A DNA stretch of 64,000 bases from Caballeronia sp. Lep1P3 (GCF_022879595.1 NZ_CP084267.1:755396-819395), one strand, 5' to 3'. Counted from the first letter of the stretch, positions 42,440 through 54,143 are shown. A program made the numbers and translations. Notes: generated by a model from the sequence alone, not told the origin.

Positions 42440-43588
42440 TCAGAAGAGATTGCGCATGCCGATGGACACGCCCGTCTGATTCGACCTGCCCGGCAACTCG
42501 ACGACGCCCGCGCCCGTCACCTTGTTGAAGTCCACGGTGCCATACACTTCGGTGCGCTTCGAAAGCGCGTATTCCGCCACTGCCGCGCCCGTGTAGCGGT
42601 TGCCGCTGCCCGTTTCGCCGCCGCCGATGGCCGCGTTCTTCATGTGGTCGTAGTAGAACGCGCCCGTGAGCAGAAGCGCAGGCGTGACCTGCCACGTGAC
42701 GCCCGCGAACGGGCCATCGTCGCGGCGGCCCGAGCCTTTGAGAATATCCACGCCCGCGACGAGATTGCGCTGCGCGAGCAGGCTGTCGACGAAGCCGGTG
42801 TCGTCCGTCGAATGCAGATAGCCCGCGTAGAGCTTGGCGTTGCCGATTGCATAGACGATGTTCGCGTTCCAGATCTTCTGCTTGTTGCTCGCGTTGTCGC
42901 TGTTCTGCTGATACCCGCCGCCGATGGACAACGGTCCCATTGCATAGGAAGCCGTGAAGCCGTACATGCTGCCCGCGCCGAGATGCCCCGGCACCTGGCC
43001 CGAGAAACCGCCGGGGCCGGTCGCGGTGAAGTTCGTGCCGAACGAGTACATCGCGCCGATGCTCAGGCCCGCGAACGTGCCGGTGTACTTCACGGCGTTG
43101 TCCGCATAGAGACCCGCGCCGAGCGCGACCGGCAGCCACGCGTTCTCGAAGTAATTGCCGACGGTGAGCGGGTCGTACACGTCGCCGAGCATGTCGAAGA
43201 GCGGCGTCTTCTGACGGCCGAGCGTCAGCGCGCCATACTGGTTCGCAAGCCCGACGTAGGCCGCGCGATTGAATTCGCGCTGGCTGTCCGAGTACTGGCC
43301 GTTTTCCAGTTCGACGCCGCTTTCCAGCCGGAACACGGCCTTCAGACCGCCGCCGAGTTCTTCCGTGCCCTTCAGCCCGATACGGCTGTTGGTGATCGCG
43401 CCGTTCGTCATGAACAGCTTGCCGTCGTTGTTGGCGTTCGCGTTCGTCAGATAGCGCACGCTGACATCGGCGACGCCATAAAGCGTGACGGAGCTTTGCG
43501 CGAACGCGGACTGGCAAGGCAGCGCAACGGCGAGCGCGATGGCGGATGCGGCGAACGCGGACGCCGCGCGCGATGAGATCGTCTTCAT
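42440..43588 (-). CDS. Trimeric outer-membrane porin, Burkholderia OmpC-like
   Basis: 382 residues. The signal peptide SAIALAVALPCQSAFA is cleaved before QSSVTLYGVADVSVRYL. Typical porin-4 motifs follow: SRIGLKGTEELGGGLKAVF, LESGVELENGQYSDSQREFN, RAAYVGLANQYGALTLGRQK, and the C-terminal phenylalanine (GVSIGMRNLF) needed for outer-membrane insertion. Forms 16-stranded channels for small solutes. Probably monocistronic or leading into the 205-residue gene. Confidence 0.93.
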   Translation of the reverse strand: MKTISSRAASAFAASAIALAVALPCQSAFAQSSVTLYGVADVSVRYLTNANANNDGKLFMTNGAITNSRIGLKGTEELGGGLKAVFRLESGVELENGQYSDSQREFNRAAYVGLANQYGALTLGRQKTPLFDMLGDVYDPLTVGNYFENAWLPVALGAGLYADNAVKYTGTFAGLSIGAMYSFGTNFTATGPGGFSGQVPGHLGAGSMYGFTASYAMGPLSIGGGYQQNSDNASNKQKIWNANIVYAIGNAKLYAGYLHSTDDTGFVDSLLAQRNLVAGVDILKGSGRRDDGPFAGVTWQVTPALLLTGAFYYDHMKNAAIGGGETGSGNRYTGAAVAEYALSKRTEVYGTVDFNKVTGAGVVELPGRSNQTGVSIGMRNLF

Positions 43589-43820
43589 GAATGTGATGGC
43601 TTGGTTTTTTGATCGATGTGATGCGCGCCTTCGCGCGAGCTTTCGTCACGCTGTCTGAAGCTTGACGGCTCGCGAATAGGCAAAGCTACGCGCGCGTGAA
43701 AGCACGCGGACTTTTATCACACCGGATACGGCGGCGCACGCAATGCGCCGCCAGTCGCGGGGTTGTGTGGTTTTTTCCGCAACTGCGCGTTATGCCGACG
43801 CGAAGCCGCGCCTCGCCGAT

Positions 43821-45322
<1,502 letters not shown>

Positions 45323-45326
<4 letters not shown>

Positions 45327-46249
45327 TCGCGTTCCCTCACGCGCAGCAGGTTGCCGAGCAGTCCGTCCGGAAAGAAGAGAATGACCGCGAGCGCGACGGC
45401 CGCGACCACGAACGTGTTGATCTGCCCGAGCGGACGCAGGAACTCTCCGGCCACGATCAGGAAGATGGAACCGAGCACCGCGCCGAGTATCGTGCGCCGT
45501 CCGCCGAGCACGGCCGCGATGATGATCTGCACGCCCACGCCGAGATCGACCACCGTGCTCACCGAGGCCGTGCCCTGATAGAACACGAGCATCGCGCCCG
45601 CGACCCCGGAAAACACCGCGCTGATGCAGAAGGCCGCGAGCTTGTGCTTCGTCACGTTGAAGCCGAGCGCCTGTGCGCCGACGGTGTCCTGCCCGCTCGC
45701 CTGCAGGATCAGACCGATCGCGGAGCGCGACAGCCCGAAGAGAAGCATTGCGCACACGATGAGAAACGCGAGCGCGATCCAGTAGTTATGGTTCGCATCG
45801 ACGGACATCACGTCGGGCACCATCATGCCGATCTCGCCGCCCGTGAGCCCCGCGAAGATCACGATGGCGTTCTGCAAGAGCAGCACCGCAACGAGCGTGA
45901 CGAGGCCGAAGTAAGGTCCGCGCAATCGCAGCGCCGGCACCGCGAGCAGAAGCCCGCCGATGAGCGCCACGACGCCGCCCGCGATCACGCAAACGGGTAT
46001 CGGCGCGCTCCAGTGCGCGTTGAGCATCGCCGCCGAATACGCGCCGAGGCCGATCAGGAAGGTCGGCCCGAAGTTGACTTCGCCCGCGAAACCGAACAGC
46101 AGGTCCCACGACATCGCGAAGACGCCGAAGTAATACGCGACGGTCAGCACGCCGAGTATGTAGCCCGACAACCACCACGGCAGCGTCGTCGCGACGATCG
46201 CGAGCAGCACCGCGGCCCACAGCACGCGAGAACGAAAGAGTCCGGTCAT
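45323..46249 (-). CDS. livM: LivM-type ABC transporter permease
   Basis: 308 residues with about nine to ten membrane segments. LivM signatures are GFAGEVNFGPTFLIGLGAYS, LRLRGPYFGLVTLVAVLLLQ and AFCISAVFSGVAGAMLVFYQ. Together with LivH it forms the channel for hydrophobic amino acids or related carboxylates. Twelve bases separate it from livH. Confidence 0.92.
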
Positions 46250-46261
46250 GTGACGTATCGG

Positions 46262-47137
46262 CTAACGCCGTCCGAGAAAGCCTTGCGGCCTGACATACAC
46301 GACGAGCACGAGCAGCAGCAGCGCGGGCAACGGGCGCAGCGTCGGCGCGACGAGATACGCCGTCACGGTCTCCAGATAGCCGACGACATACGCGGCCATC
46401 AACGATCCCGATACGCTCCCGAGCCCGCCCAGCACCACGATGGAAAACGCGCTTGCCGTGAGCTGTCCGGTGTTGTTGGTGCTCACGCCGAGAAACGATG
46501 CGAGCAGCACGCCCGCGATGCCCGCGAGCACGCCATAGATCGTCCACGCGAGCAGATAGATGCGCGACAGTTCGAAGCCGAGCAGCGTGAGCCCGCGCGG
46601 ATTCATCGACGCCGCGAGCAGCGCCTTGCCCGCGCGCGTGCGGTTCACGAAGAGCCACAGCAGGCCGATCGCGACCCAGCAGACCACCGCGATCATGATC
46701 TCGTTATAAGGCACGCGCACGCCCGCCAGGTTGGCCACGCCGCCGATCAGCGGACGCATGGTGACGGGGTTATCGGTGAAGAGATACGCCATGCCCTGCT
46801 GGATCATGATGCCCCACAGCAGCGTGCCGGTGAGCACGAAGATTTCCTTCTCTTCACGCGGTATCGCAGCGGAGCGCTGGATGGGCCGCACGACCATCAG
46901 ATACGTGATGTACGCCGCGAGCATCCCGCACGCGACGCCGAGCAGCGTGCCGAGATAGGTGCCGAGACCGGCTTCGCCCGCGAACATCCAGCCCATGAGC
47001 GCCGCGACGAGCATCACGCCGCCGTGCGCGAGATTCAGCACGCCGGATACGCCGAAGATGAGCGTGAAGCCTATTGCGCCGAGCGCATAGAGCGAACTGA
47101 TGGCGAAGCCGTCGATGAGTATTTGCAGTGGCAGCAT
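46262..47137 (-). CDS. livH: LivH-type ABC transporter permease
   Basis: 291 residues, multiple membrane spans. ALGAIGFTLIFGVSGVLNLAHG near the N-terminus is the LivH hallmark, and LTASAFSIVVLGGLGSVSGS forms the coupling loop region. Downstream of the binding-protein gene and a 10-bp hairpin. Confidence 0.92.
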   Translation of the reverse strand: MLPLQILIDGFAISSLYALGAIGFTLIFGVSGVLNLAHGGVMLVAALMGWMFAGEAGLGTYLGTLLGVACGMLAAYITYLMVVRPIQRSAAIPREEKEIFVLTGTLLWGIMIQQGMAYLFTDNPVTMRPLIGGVANLAGVRVPYNEIMIAVVCWVAIGLLWLFVNRTRAGKALLAASMNPRGLTLLGFELSRIYLLAWTIYGVLAGIAGVLLASFLGVSTNNTGQLTASAFSIVVLGGLGSVSGSLMAAYVVGYLETVTAYLVAPTLRPLPALLLLVLVVYVRPQGFLGRR

Positions 47138-47171
47138 GCCCGGCCTTCGATGTGAACCAGGGATGGGTGAC

Positions 47172-47208
47172 GGCGCTCCCGATGACCGCGAACGGTTGCG
47201 GGAGCGCC
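47172..47208 (-). terminator. Hairpin between livK-like and livH genes
   Basis: GGCGCTCCCG and CGGGAGCGCC form a perfect 10-bp stem around a 17-base loop, without a T run. Placed after the binding-protein gene, it is more likely an mRNA-stabilising or partial-termination element than a full terminator. Confidence 0.5.
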
Positions 47209-47234
47209 CCGCGACGACGACATGCGCTAAGGCG

Positions 47235-48494
47235 CTATTTGGCCGCCTGCTGCAGCTTCACGAAGGCGGGGAACTTCACCTTCGCGTTCGCGATGGACGC
47301 GGGCCAGATGGCGACCTGCTTGCCGTCCTGCCATTGCAGGTTGATGCCGGTGATATAGCCCGGCCCGTACTTGAGCGCATGCGTGAACTGGTCGTTCTTG
47401 CCGTAGAACTGCCAGCGGCCGATCGTGCCGACGTAGTCGGTCTTCTCGAGCGCGTCGACCATCTTGTCGGGATCGGTGGAACCCTGATTGCGATGGATCG
47501 CATCGGCGAGGATATACACGAGGTCATAGCTCGTGAAGCCGTCATACGCGGGCGATACGCCGAATTTCTTCTGATACGCATCGACGAACGGCACGGTCTT
47601 CGCCGTCACCGCGACGCCCGGCGCCGCCGCCGATGCCGTGATGACGCCTTCGGTCGCGCCGTTGGTGTCCTTCCAGAAGCTCGTGGTGGTGGCTTGCGAG
47701 CTTTGGCCCGTCATCGGAATCGGCACTTGCTGATCGTGCCACTGCACGGTCGGCTGCACGCCCACATGACTGATGCCCGTCGTGATCGTATCCGGATGCT
47801 TCGCTTCGATCTGATTGAAGATCGGCGTGAAGTCGGAGGTATCGGGATTGAAGCGGATGTGATCGAGCACCTGCAAGCCGGCTTTCGGCAGGCACTCCAT
47901 GTAGCGTTCGTCGAGCGGCTTGGTCCACGCGGCGTCCTCGCTCATGACCACCGTCGTCTTCATCTTGAACTGGCCGACGAGGATATCGTGCGAGAAGTCG
48001 CAGATTGATTGCGCGATGAACGCGCTCGTCATCCAGCCGTGGAACGTGTACTTGTAGTGATCGTAGTCGTCGTGGACATGCTTGGAGATGTCGTTGCTCG
48101 CCGCACCCGGCGTGATGAACGGCATCTTGAGGCGCGCGGACCACGGCTCCATGGCGAGCGCCACTTCGCTGATATAGCTGCCGATGATCGCGACGACCTT
48201 GTCCTGATTCGCCGCGCGCTGGAAGGCGCGCACGCCGTCCGACGCCGACGAGTGATCGTCGTACGCGACGATCTGTATCTGCCTGCCATCCACGCCGCCG
48301 TGCGCGTTGATCTCGTCGGCCGCCATCTGCGCGGACTTGCTGATGGACGCGCCCGCCACCGACGATTCCTCGCTTATCACGCCGATTTTGATCGGCTCTC
48401 CGGCCGCGTGCGCCATCGCCGATATGCCGAGGCCCGTCATCATGGCGCCCGTCGCCACCACGCATTGCATTCGCCACGTCTTGTACTTGGACAT
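47235..48494 (-). CDS. Periplasmic substrate-binding protein of the Liv-type transporter
   Basis: 419 residues. The signal peptide VATGAMMTGLGISAMAHA is cleaved before AGEPIKIGVISEESSVAG. Type I periplasmic-binding fold, longer than LivJ, with QMAADEINAHGGVDGRQIQI, VAIIGSYISEVALAMEPWSA and YDGFTSYDLVYILADAIHR. GGAG is five to six bases before the ATG. Its resemblance is to the urea/amide/aromatic-acid binding branch as much as to leucine binding, so the ligand is open. First gene of the transporter operon. Confidence 0.9.
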   Translation of the reverse strand: MSKYKTWRMQCVVATGAMMTGLGISAMAHAAGEPIKIGVISEESSVAGASISKSAQMAADEINAHGGVDGRQIQIVAYDDHSSASDGVRAFQRAANQDKVVAIIGSYISEVALAMEPWSARLKMPFITPGAASNDISKHVHDDYDHYKYTFHGWMTSAFIAQSICDFSHDILVGQFKMKTTVVMSEDAAWTKPLDERYMECLPKAGLQVLDHIRFNPDTSDFTPIFNQIEAKHPDTITTGISHVGVQPTVQWHDQQVPIPMTGQSSQATTTSFWKDTNGATEGVITASAAAPGVAVTAKTVPFVDAYQKKFGVSPAYDGFTSYDLVYILADAIHRNQGSTDPDKMVDALEKTDYVGTIGRWQFYGKNDQFTHALKYGPGYITGINLQWQDGKQVAIWPASIANAKVKFPAFVKLQQAAK

Positions 48495-48714
48495 CAATGT
48501 CTCCTTCCTCTTTTGATCGATATGGAGCGACGCCAGCAGACACGTACATGCTTTTAAGGATGCGCGCACAACAGTAGCACTCGCTCTCTGAGCGCTGAAT
48601 CGGTACTTACGAGCAAACGCTCATACAAGTGCGATGCTGCAAAGCGTCAAAGCACTGCGCCGTGTCTTTAAACGCTATGCTTCAGGGACGACACCTTCGC
48701 AAAGAGGACTTCGA

Positions 48715-49341
48715 ATGCTGACGATCTGGGGCCGGGCAAACTCGGTCAACGTGCAAAAGGTGCTGTGGTGTTGCGACGAACTCGGCCTCGAATATGAGCG
48801 CATCGACGCGGGTCTGCAATACGGCCGCAATCACGAGCCCGACTATCTCGCGATGAACCCGATGGGCCGCGTGCCCACGCTCGTCGACGGCGATTTCGTG
48901 CTGTGGGAATCGAATGCGATCATCCGTTATCTGGTCATGCAATACGGTGAGAAGAGCACGCTCTATCCCGCCGATGCGAAGACGCGCGCGAGCGTGGACC
49001 GCTGGCTCGACTGGACGCTGTCCACGCTTCAGCCCGCGGAGCGTCCCGTGTTCTGGGGCTACATTCGCACGCCGGCGCCCAAGCGCCGTGTCGACCAGCT
49101 CGAAGCGGACGCGCGTGAAGTGGAGAAGCTCTGGCGCGTGATCGACGCGCATCTCGAAGACCGCGACTATCTCGAAGGCAACGCATTCACGCTTGCCGAC
49201 CTCGTCATCGCGGCCTATGCGCGGCGCTGGTTCGGCATCGCGGAACTGGACAGGCCCGCGTTGCGCGCGCTCGAACGCTGGTATGCGCAGCAGTCCGCGC
49301 GCGCGGGCTTCGAGCGCTATGTCGCACCCGAACTGACCTGA
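48715..49341 (+). CDS. Glutathione S-transferase family protein
   Basis: 208 residues. Thioredoxin-like N-domain with LTIWGRANSVNVQKVLWCCD, the cis-Pro region MGRVPTLVDGDFVLWESNAI, and an all-helical C-domain with GNAFTLADLVIAAYARRW. AGAGGA before ATG 48715 gives the start. Divergent from the Liv-type binding protein. First of four genes pointing the same way (two GSTs, ligase, crotonase-fold protein). Confidence 0.9.
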   Translation: MLTIWGRANSVNVQKVLWCCDELGLEYERIDAGLQYGRNHEPDYLAMNPMGRVPTLVDGDFVLWESNAIIRYLVMQYGEKSTLYPADAKTRASVDRWLDWTLSTLQPAERPVFWGYIRTPAPKRRVDQLEADAREVEKLWRVIDAHLEDRDYLEGNAFTLADLVIAAYARRWFGIAELDRPALRALERWYAQQSARAGFERYVAPELT

Positions 49342-49348
49342 ATCCATC

Positions 49349-49987
49349 ATGAGCATCGAACTGCATACGTGGAACACGCCCAACGGACGCAAGATCAGCG
49401 TCGCGCTGGAGGAAATGCAACTGCCCTATACAGTCAGGACCATCGACATCACGAAGGGCGAGCAGCATGCGCCCGAGTTCCTGCGCATCAGCCCGAACAA
49501 CCGGATTCCGGCCATCGTCGATGCCGACGGTCCCGATGGCAAGCCCATCAGCGTGTTCGAATCCGGCGCGATCCTGCTCTATCTCGGCGAGAAGACCGGC
49601 AAGTTCCTGCCGGCGAGCCTGCGCGATCGCGTGCCCGTGCTCGAATGGCTCATGTGGCAGATGGGCGGCTTCGGCCCGATGCCGGGACAGGTGCATCACT
49701 TCCGGATGGTCGAAGCGGACAGCGATCGTAGCTATGGACTCAAGCGTTACTCCGACGAAACGCGGCGTCTCTATGGCGTGCTCGACACGCGGCTCGCGAG
49801 CGTGGAATTCGTCGCTGGCGCGTTGTCGATAGCGGACTTCGCGATTCTCGGATGGGCGTGGCGGCACGAGCGTCATCAGGTTTCGCTCGACGACTTTCCG
49901 AACGTCAGACGCTGGTACGAAGCGCTGTTCGCGCGCCCCGGCGTGCAGCGCGGCTTCGATGTGAAGCTCGACCACGCGGCGCGATGA
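49349..49987 (+). CDS. Glutathione S-transferase family protein, YfcG/YghU-like
   Basis: 212 residues. TWNTPNGRKISVALEEMQLP carries the Thr/Asn active-site region of the Nu-class YfcG disulfide-bond oxidoreductases. PNNRIPAIVDADG and SVFESGAILLYLGEKTGKFL follow. The C-domain has WLMWQMGGFGPMPGQ, also typical of YfcG. Only seven bases after the preceding GST; its stop overlaps an ATG of the next frame. Confidence 0.9.
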   Translation: MSIELHTWNTPNGRKISVALEEMQLPYTVRTIDITKGEQHAPEFLRISPNNRIPAIVDADGPDGKPISVFESGAILLYLGEKTGKFLPASLRDRVPVLEWLMWQMGGFGPMPGQVHHFRMVEADSDRSYGLKRYSDETRRLYGVLDTRLASVEFVAGALSIADFAILGWAWRHERHQVSLDDFPNVRRWYEALFARPGVQRGFDVKLDHAAR

Positions 49988-49998
49988 AGGAGACGACC

Positions 49999-51642
49999 GT
50001 GAGCGCCAACATGTATGACGAAGGCCTTCCGAAGACGGCCGCCAACTTCGCCGCGCTGACGCCGCTCACGTTCATCGAGCGTGCGGCGTCGGTGTATCCG
50101 GCGCGGCTCGCTGTCGTTCATGGCGAGGTGCGGCGCACCTGGGCCGACACGTATGCGCGAACGCGGCGGCTGGCATCGGCACTGGCGGCGCGCGGCATCG
50201 GCATCGGCGATACGGTCGCGGCCATGCTGCCCAATACGCCCGAAATGGTCGAGGCGCACTTCGGCGTGCCGATGACGGGCGCGGTCCTCAACACGCTCAA
50301 CACGCGGCTCGATGCAGCCACGCTCGCCTTCATGCTCACGCATGGCGAGGCGAAGGCCGTGCTCGTCGACCGCGAGTTCTCCGCCGAGATGAAGAAGGCG
50401 CTCGCGCAAGTGCCGCACGGCGTGCTGGTGATCGACGTCGACGATCCGCACTATACGGGCGAGGGCGAGCGCATCGGCGAAATCGAATATGAAGCGCTGC
50501 TCGCAACGGGCGATCCGGCTTACGAATGGTCGCCGCCATCCGACGAATGGAACGCCATCTGTCTGAACTACACGTCGGGCACGACGGGCAATCCGAAGGG
50601 CGTGGTGTATCACCATCGCGGCGCGTACACGAATGCGGTGAGCAATATCCTCGAATGGGACATGCCGAAGCACGCGGTGTACTTGTGGACGCTGCCGATG
50701 TTCCATTGCAACGGCTGGTGCTTTCCGTGGACGGTCGCCGCGCGCGCGGGCGTGAACGTGTGCCTGCGCAAGATCGACGCGAAGACCATCTTCGATCTCA
50801 TTCGCAAGGAAGGCGTCACGCATTACTGCGGCGCGCCGATCGTGCAGAACCTGCTCGTCAACGCGCCCGACGACATGAAAGCGGGCATCGTGCAGAAGGT
50901 TCACGCGATGGTCGCCGGCGCGCCGCCGCCCGCCACGATGATCGAAGGCATGGAGCGGCTCGGCTTCGAACTCACGCACGTCTACGGCCTCACGGAAGTC
51001 TATGGGCCCGCGACCGTCTGCGCGCAACAGGCCGAATGGAATGCGCTCGACATCGGCGAGCGTGCGCGGCTCAATGCGCGTCAGGGCGTGCGCTATCACT
51101 TGCAGGATGCGGTGAGCGTGCGCGACGCGCTCACCATGCAACCCGTTCCCGCGGATGGCGAGACCATCGGCGAGATCATGTTTCGCGGCAACATCGCGAT
51201 GAAGGGTTATCTGAAGAACGCGGGCGCCACGCAAAATGCGTTCAGCGGCGGCTGGTTCCATACCGGCGATCTCGCGGTCATGTATCCCGACGGCTATGTG
51301 CGCATCAAGGACCGCAGCAAGGACATCATCATCTCGGGCGGCGAGAACATATCGAGCATCGAAGTCGAGGACGTGCTGTACCGGCATCCCGCCGTGCTCG
51401 CGGTCGCGGTGGTCGCCAAGCCGGATGCGCGCTGGGGCGAAACGCCGTGCGCGTTCGTCGAGCTGAAGGCGGGCGCGCACGCAAGCGTGGAAGAACTGAT
51501 CGCGCATTGCAAGACACAACTGGCGGGCTTCAAGGTGCCGCGCGCAATCGAGTTCTGCGAGTTGCCGAAGACATCCACGGGCAAGATCCAGAAGTTCGAG
51601 CTGCGCAAGCGCGCGGGCTCGGTCGCCGCAATCGACGTCTGA
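49999..51642 (+). CDS. Acyl-CoA synthetase (AMP-binding superfamily)
   Basis: 547 residues from GTG 49999, which has GGAG six bases upstream; ATG 49984, overlapping the GST stop, is the alternative. ATP-dependent activation of a carboxylic acid to its CoA ester. Motifs: NYTSGTTGNPKGVVYHHRG (P-loop), LPMFHCNGWCFPW, HVYGLTEVYGPA, GGWFHTGDLAVMYPDGY, KDIIISGGENISSIEVED, and the C-terminal catalytic Lys in PKTSTGKIQK. The HCNGWCFPW signature is shared with medium-chain and 3-methylmercaptopropionyl-CoA ligases. Probably acts on the acid imported by the divergent transporter. Confidence 0.9.
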   Translation: MSANMYDEGLPKTAANFAALTPLTFIERAASVYPARLAVVHGEVRRTWADTYARTRRLASALAARGIGIGDTVAAMLPNTPEMVEAHFGVPMTGAVLNTLNTRLDAATLAFMLTHGEAKAVLVDREFSAEMKKALAQVPHGVLVIDVDDPHYTGEGERIGEIEYEALLATGDPAYEWSPPSDEWNAICLNYTSGTTGNPKGVVYHHRGAYTNAVSNILEWDMPKHAVYLWTLPMFHCNGWCFPWTVAARAGVNVCLRKIDAKTIFDLIRKEGVTHYCGAPIVQNLLVNAPDDMKAGIVQKVHAMVAGAPPPATMIEGMERLGFELTHVYGLTEVYGPATVCAQQAEWNALDIGERARLNARQGVRYHLQDAVSVRDALTMQPVPADGETIGEIMFRGNIAMKGYLKNAGATQNAFSGGWFHTGDLAVMYPDGYVRIKDRSKDIIISGGENISSIEVEDVLYRHPAVLAVAVVAKPDARWGETPCAFVELKAGAHASVEELIAHCKTQLAGFKVPRAIEFCELPKTSTGKIQKFELRKRAGSVAAIDV

Positions 51643-51655
51643 CGGAAGGCAGCCC

Positions 51656-52441
51656 ATGAACGACAGCGAAGCGCTCGTCACGCTGGAACACGATGCATAC
51701 GGCATCGACGGCGTAATCAAGCTCACGATGAACCGTCCGCACGCGTTCAACGCGCTTTCCGAGGCCATGCTCGATGCGCTGGAACACGAACTCGCTCGCA
51801 TCGAAGAGACGCAGGCGCGCGTTGTCGTCATCGCGGGCGCGGGGCGCGCCTTCTGCGCCGGGCACGATCTCAAGGAGATGCGCGCCGAGCCTTCGCTCGA
51901 CTATTACCGCGCACTCTTTGAGCGCTGCTCGCGCATGATGCTCACGCTTTGCCGCATGCCGCAGCCGGTCATCGCGCGCGTGCATGGCATCGCGACGGCG
52001 GCGGGATGCCAGCTCGTCGCGATGTGCGATCTCGCCGTCGCATCCGACGAAGCGCGCTTCGCGGTGTCGGGCGTCAATCTGGGCCTTTTCTGCGCGACAC
52101 CGAGCGTGCCGCTCTCGCGCAACGTATCGCGCAAGGCCGCGTTCGAAATGCTCGTCACTGGCGACTTCATCGACGCGCAAGCCGCGCGCGAGCGTGGCCT
52201 CGTAAATCGCGTCGCATCCGCGAACGCACTCGACGATGCCGTGCGCGCGCTCGCCGCGAGCATCGCGAGCAAGCCGCGCGAAGCGGTCGCGGCGGGCAAG
52301 CGGCTCTTCTATCGTCAGCTGGAAACGGGCATGGAGGCGGCTTATGCGCTCGCATCCGAGACGATGGCCTGCAACATGATGGACGACGCCGCACTCGAAG
52401 GCACGCAGGCGTTCATCGAGAAAAGGCCGCCGCGCTGGTGA
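51656..52441 (+). CDS. Enoyl-CoA hydratase/isomerase (crotonase) family protein, ECHDC3-like
   Basis: 261 residues with the crotonase oxyanion-hole motifs AGAGRAFCAGHDLKEM and VHGIATAAGCQLVAMCDLAV. At the two positions where true hydratases carry catalytic glutamates, this protein appears to have Gln (AAGCQL) and a non-acidic residue (in VSGVNLGLFC). The sequence SGVNLGLFCATPSVPLSRNV is typical of the ECHDC3-like subgroup, so ordinary hydratase activity is doubtful. Fourteen bases after the ligase gene, hence the same operon. Confidence 0.85.
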   Translation: MNDSEALVTLEHDAYGIDGVIKLTMNRPHAFNALSEAMLDALEHELARIEETQARVVVIAGAGRAFCAGHDLKEMRAEPSLDYYRALFERCSRMMLTLCRMPQPVIARVHGIATAAGCQLVAMCDLAVASDEARFAVSGVNLGLFCATPSVPLSRNVSRKAAFEMLVTGDFIDAQAARERGLVNRVASANALDDAVRALAASIASKPREAVAAGKRLFYRQLETGMEAAYALASETMACNMMDDAALEGTQAFIEKRPPRW

Positions 52442-52730
52442 GTGGGTTCAGCCAGTGCGCGGCAGCACGCACCGCTGGCATCGCGAATGCTCGCCTCACT
52501 TGGGGCAAACGCTTATGGCGCACGGGTTCATATTGCAAAGCGCATCGCTCTTGTCTAACGTCATGCGCAACCGTGACGCTGCGTCGCACTCATATGTCGT
52601 TCCATCGCATGTTTGAACGCGCGCAGCACACGGCGGCGCGTGCGGCTCGCCCCGCATCGCTCGACAGAAAGCCAAGACATGAGCGCGCCGCGCATTCCCG
52701 CAATTCGAACGGCGCGCCACGGAGACCACG

Positions 52731-54128
52731 ATGAACAGCACCATCAAGCAAGGGGCCGTGCATGGCCCGAACGGCTTCTTTTCGAAAGAGGCGACCATTG
52801 CCAAACCCGGCTTCTCGCGCTGGATGGTGCCACCCGCGGCGCTTGCGGTGCACCTGTGCATCGGGCAGGCGTATGCGTTCTCGGTGTTCAACGCACCGCT
52901 CACGAGGGTCATCGGCATCACGAAGTCCGCGCCCGATGACTGGTCGCTCACCACGCTCGGCTGGATCTTCTCGCTCGCCATCGTGTTTCTCGGGCTGTCC
53001 GCCGCGTTCGCCGGCAAGTGGCTCGAAAAAGTCGGGCCGCGCCGCACCATGTTCACGGCCGCGTGCTGCTTCGGCGGCGGCTTTCTCGTGTCGGCGCTCG
53101 GCATCTATCTGCATCAGATCGTGCTGCTCTATCTCGGCTACGGCGTGATCGGCGGCATCGGGCTCGGGCTCGGCTATGTGTCGCCGGTATCGACGCTGAT
53201 CCGCTGGTTCCCCGACCGGCGCGGCATGGCGACGGGCATGGCGATCATGGGCTTCGGCGGCGGCGCGATGATCGCGGCGCCCGGTTCGGTCGCGCTCATG
53301 AACTACTTCAAGAGCGCGACGAGCGTGGGCGTGGCGGAGACGTTCGTCGTGCTCGGCGTGCTCTACTTCATCTCGATGACGATCGGCGCCCTCGCGATCC
53401 GCATTCCCCCGGCGGACTGGAAGCCGGCCGGCTGGACGCCGCCGACGACGGCCAACAAGATGATCACGAAGAACCACGTTCACATCGATCAGGCGCTCAA
53501 GACGCCGCAGTTCTATCTACTGTGGCTCGTGCTGTTCCTGAACGTGACGGCCGGCATCGGCGTGCTCGGGCAGGCTTCGGTGATGATCCAGGAGAGCTTC
53601 AAGTCGTCGATCACGGCGGGCGCGGCGGCGGGCTTCGTCGGATTGCTGTCGCTCTTCAACATGGGCGGGCGCTTCGTTTGGGCGTCGGCATCGGACTGGA
53701 TCGGCCGCAAGAACACGTACTTCGTGTTTTTCGTGCTCGGCGCGGTGCTCTACTATCTCGTGCCGCAATTCGCGAAGGCAGGCAACGTCGCGCTGTTCGT
53801 GGCCGCGTACTGCGTGATTCTCTCGATGTACGGCGGCGGCTTCTCGACGATTCCGGCTTATCTCGCCGATATGTTCGGGACCGCGTTCGTCGGCGGCATT
53901 CACGGACGGCTGCTGACCGCGTGGGCGGCGGCGGGCATCGCGGGGCCGGTGCTCGTGAACTACATACGTGCGTATGAAGTGGCGCACGGCGTGGCAAAGG
54001 CGGACGCCTACACGATGACGCTGCACATCATGGCGGTGTTGCTCGTGATCGGCTTCATCTGCAATCTGCTCGTCACGCGCGTGCACGACAGGCATCACAT
54101 GGACACGGCGGCGCAGACCGCCGGCTAA
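52731..54128 (+). CDS. OFA-family MFS transporter (oxalate/formate antiporter type)
   Basis: 465 residues, twelve membrane segments. OxlT/OFA features are QAYAFSVFNAPLTRVIG, GGIGLGLGYVSPVSTLIRWF, PDRRGMATGMAIMGFGGGAM and GRFVWASASDWIGRKNTYF. A charged middle loop (ITKNHVHIDQALKTPQFYLL) separates the halves. It is followed by the gene for its 42-residue small subunit. Substrate may be oxalate, formate or another small carboxylate. Confidence 0.92.
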   Translation: MNSTIKQGAVHGPNGFFSKEATIAKPGFSRWMVPPAALAVHLCIGQAYAFSVFNAPLTRVIGITKSAPDDWSLTTLGWIFSLAIVFLGLSAAFAGKWLEKVGPRRTMFTAACCFGGGFLVSALGIYLHQIVLLYLGYGVIGGIGLGLGYVSPVSTLIRWFPDRRGMATGMAIMGFGGGAMIAAPGSVALMNYFKSATSVGVAETFVVLGVLYFISMTIGALAIRIPPADWKPAGWTPPTTANKMITKNHVHIDQALKTPQFYLLWLVLFLNVTAGIGVLGQASVMIQESFKSSITAGAAAGFVGLLSLFNMGGRFVWASASDWIGRKNTYFVFFVLGAVLYYLVPQFAKAGNVALFVAAYCVILSMYGGGFSTIPAYLADMFGTAFVGGIHGRLLTAWAAAGIAGPVLVNYIRAYEVAHGVAKADAYTMTLHIMAVLLVIGFICNLLVTRVHDRHHMDTAAQTAG

Positions 54129-54143
54129 CTTGAGGAGACTCGA

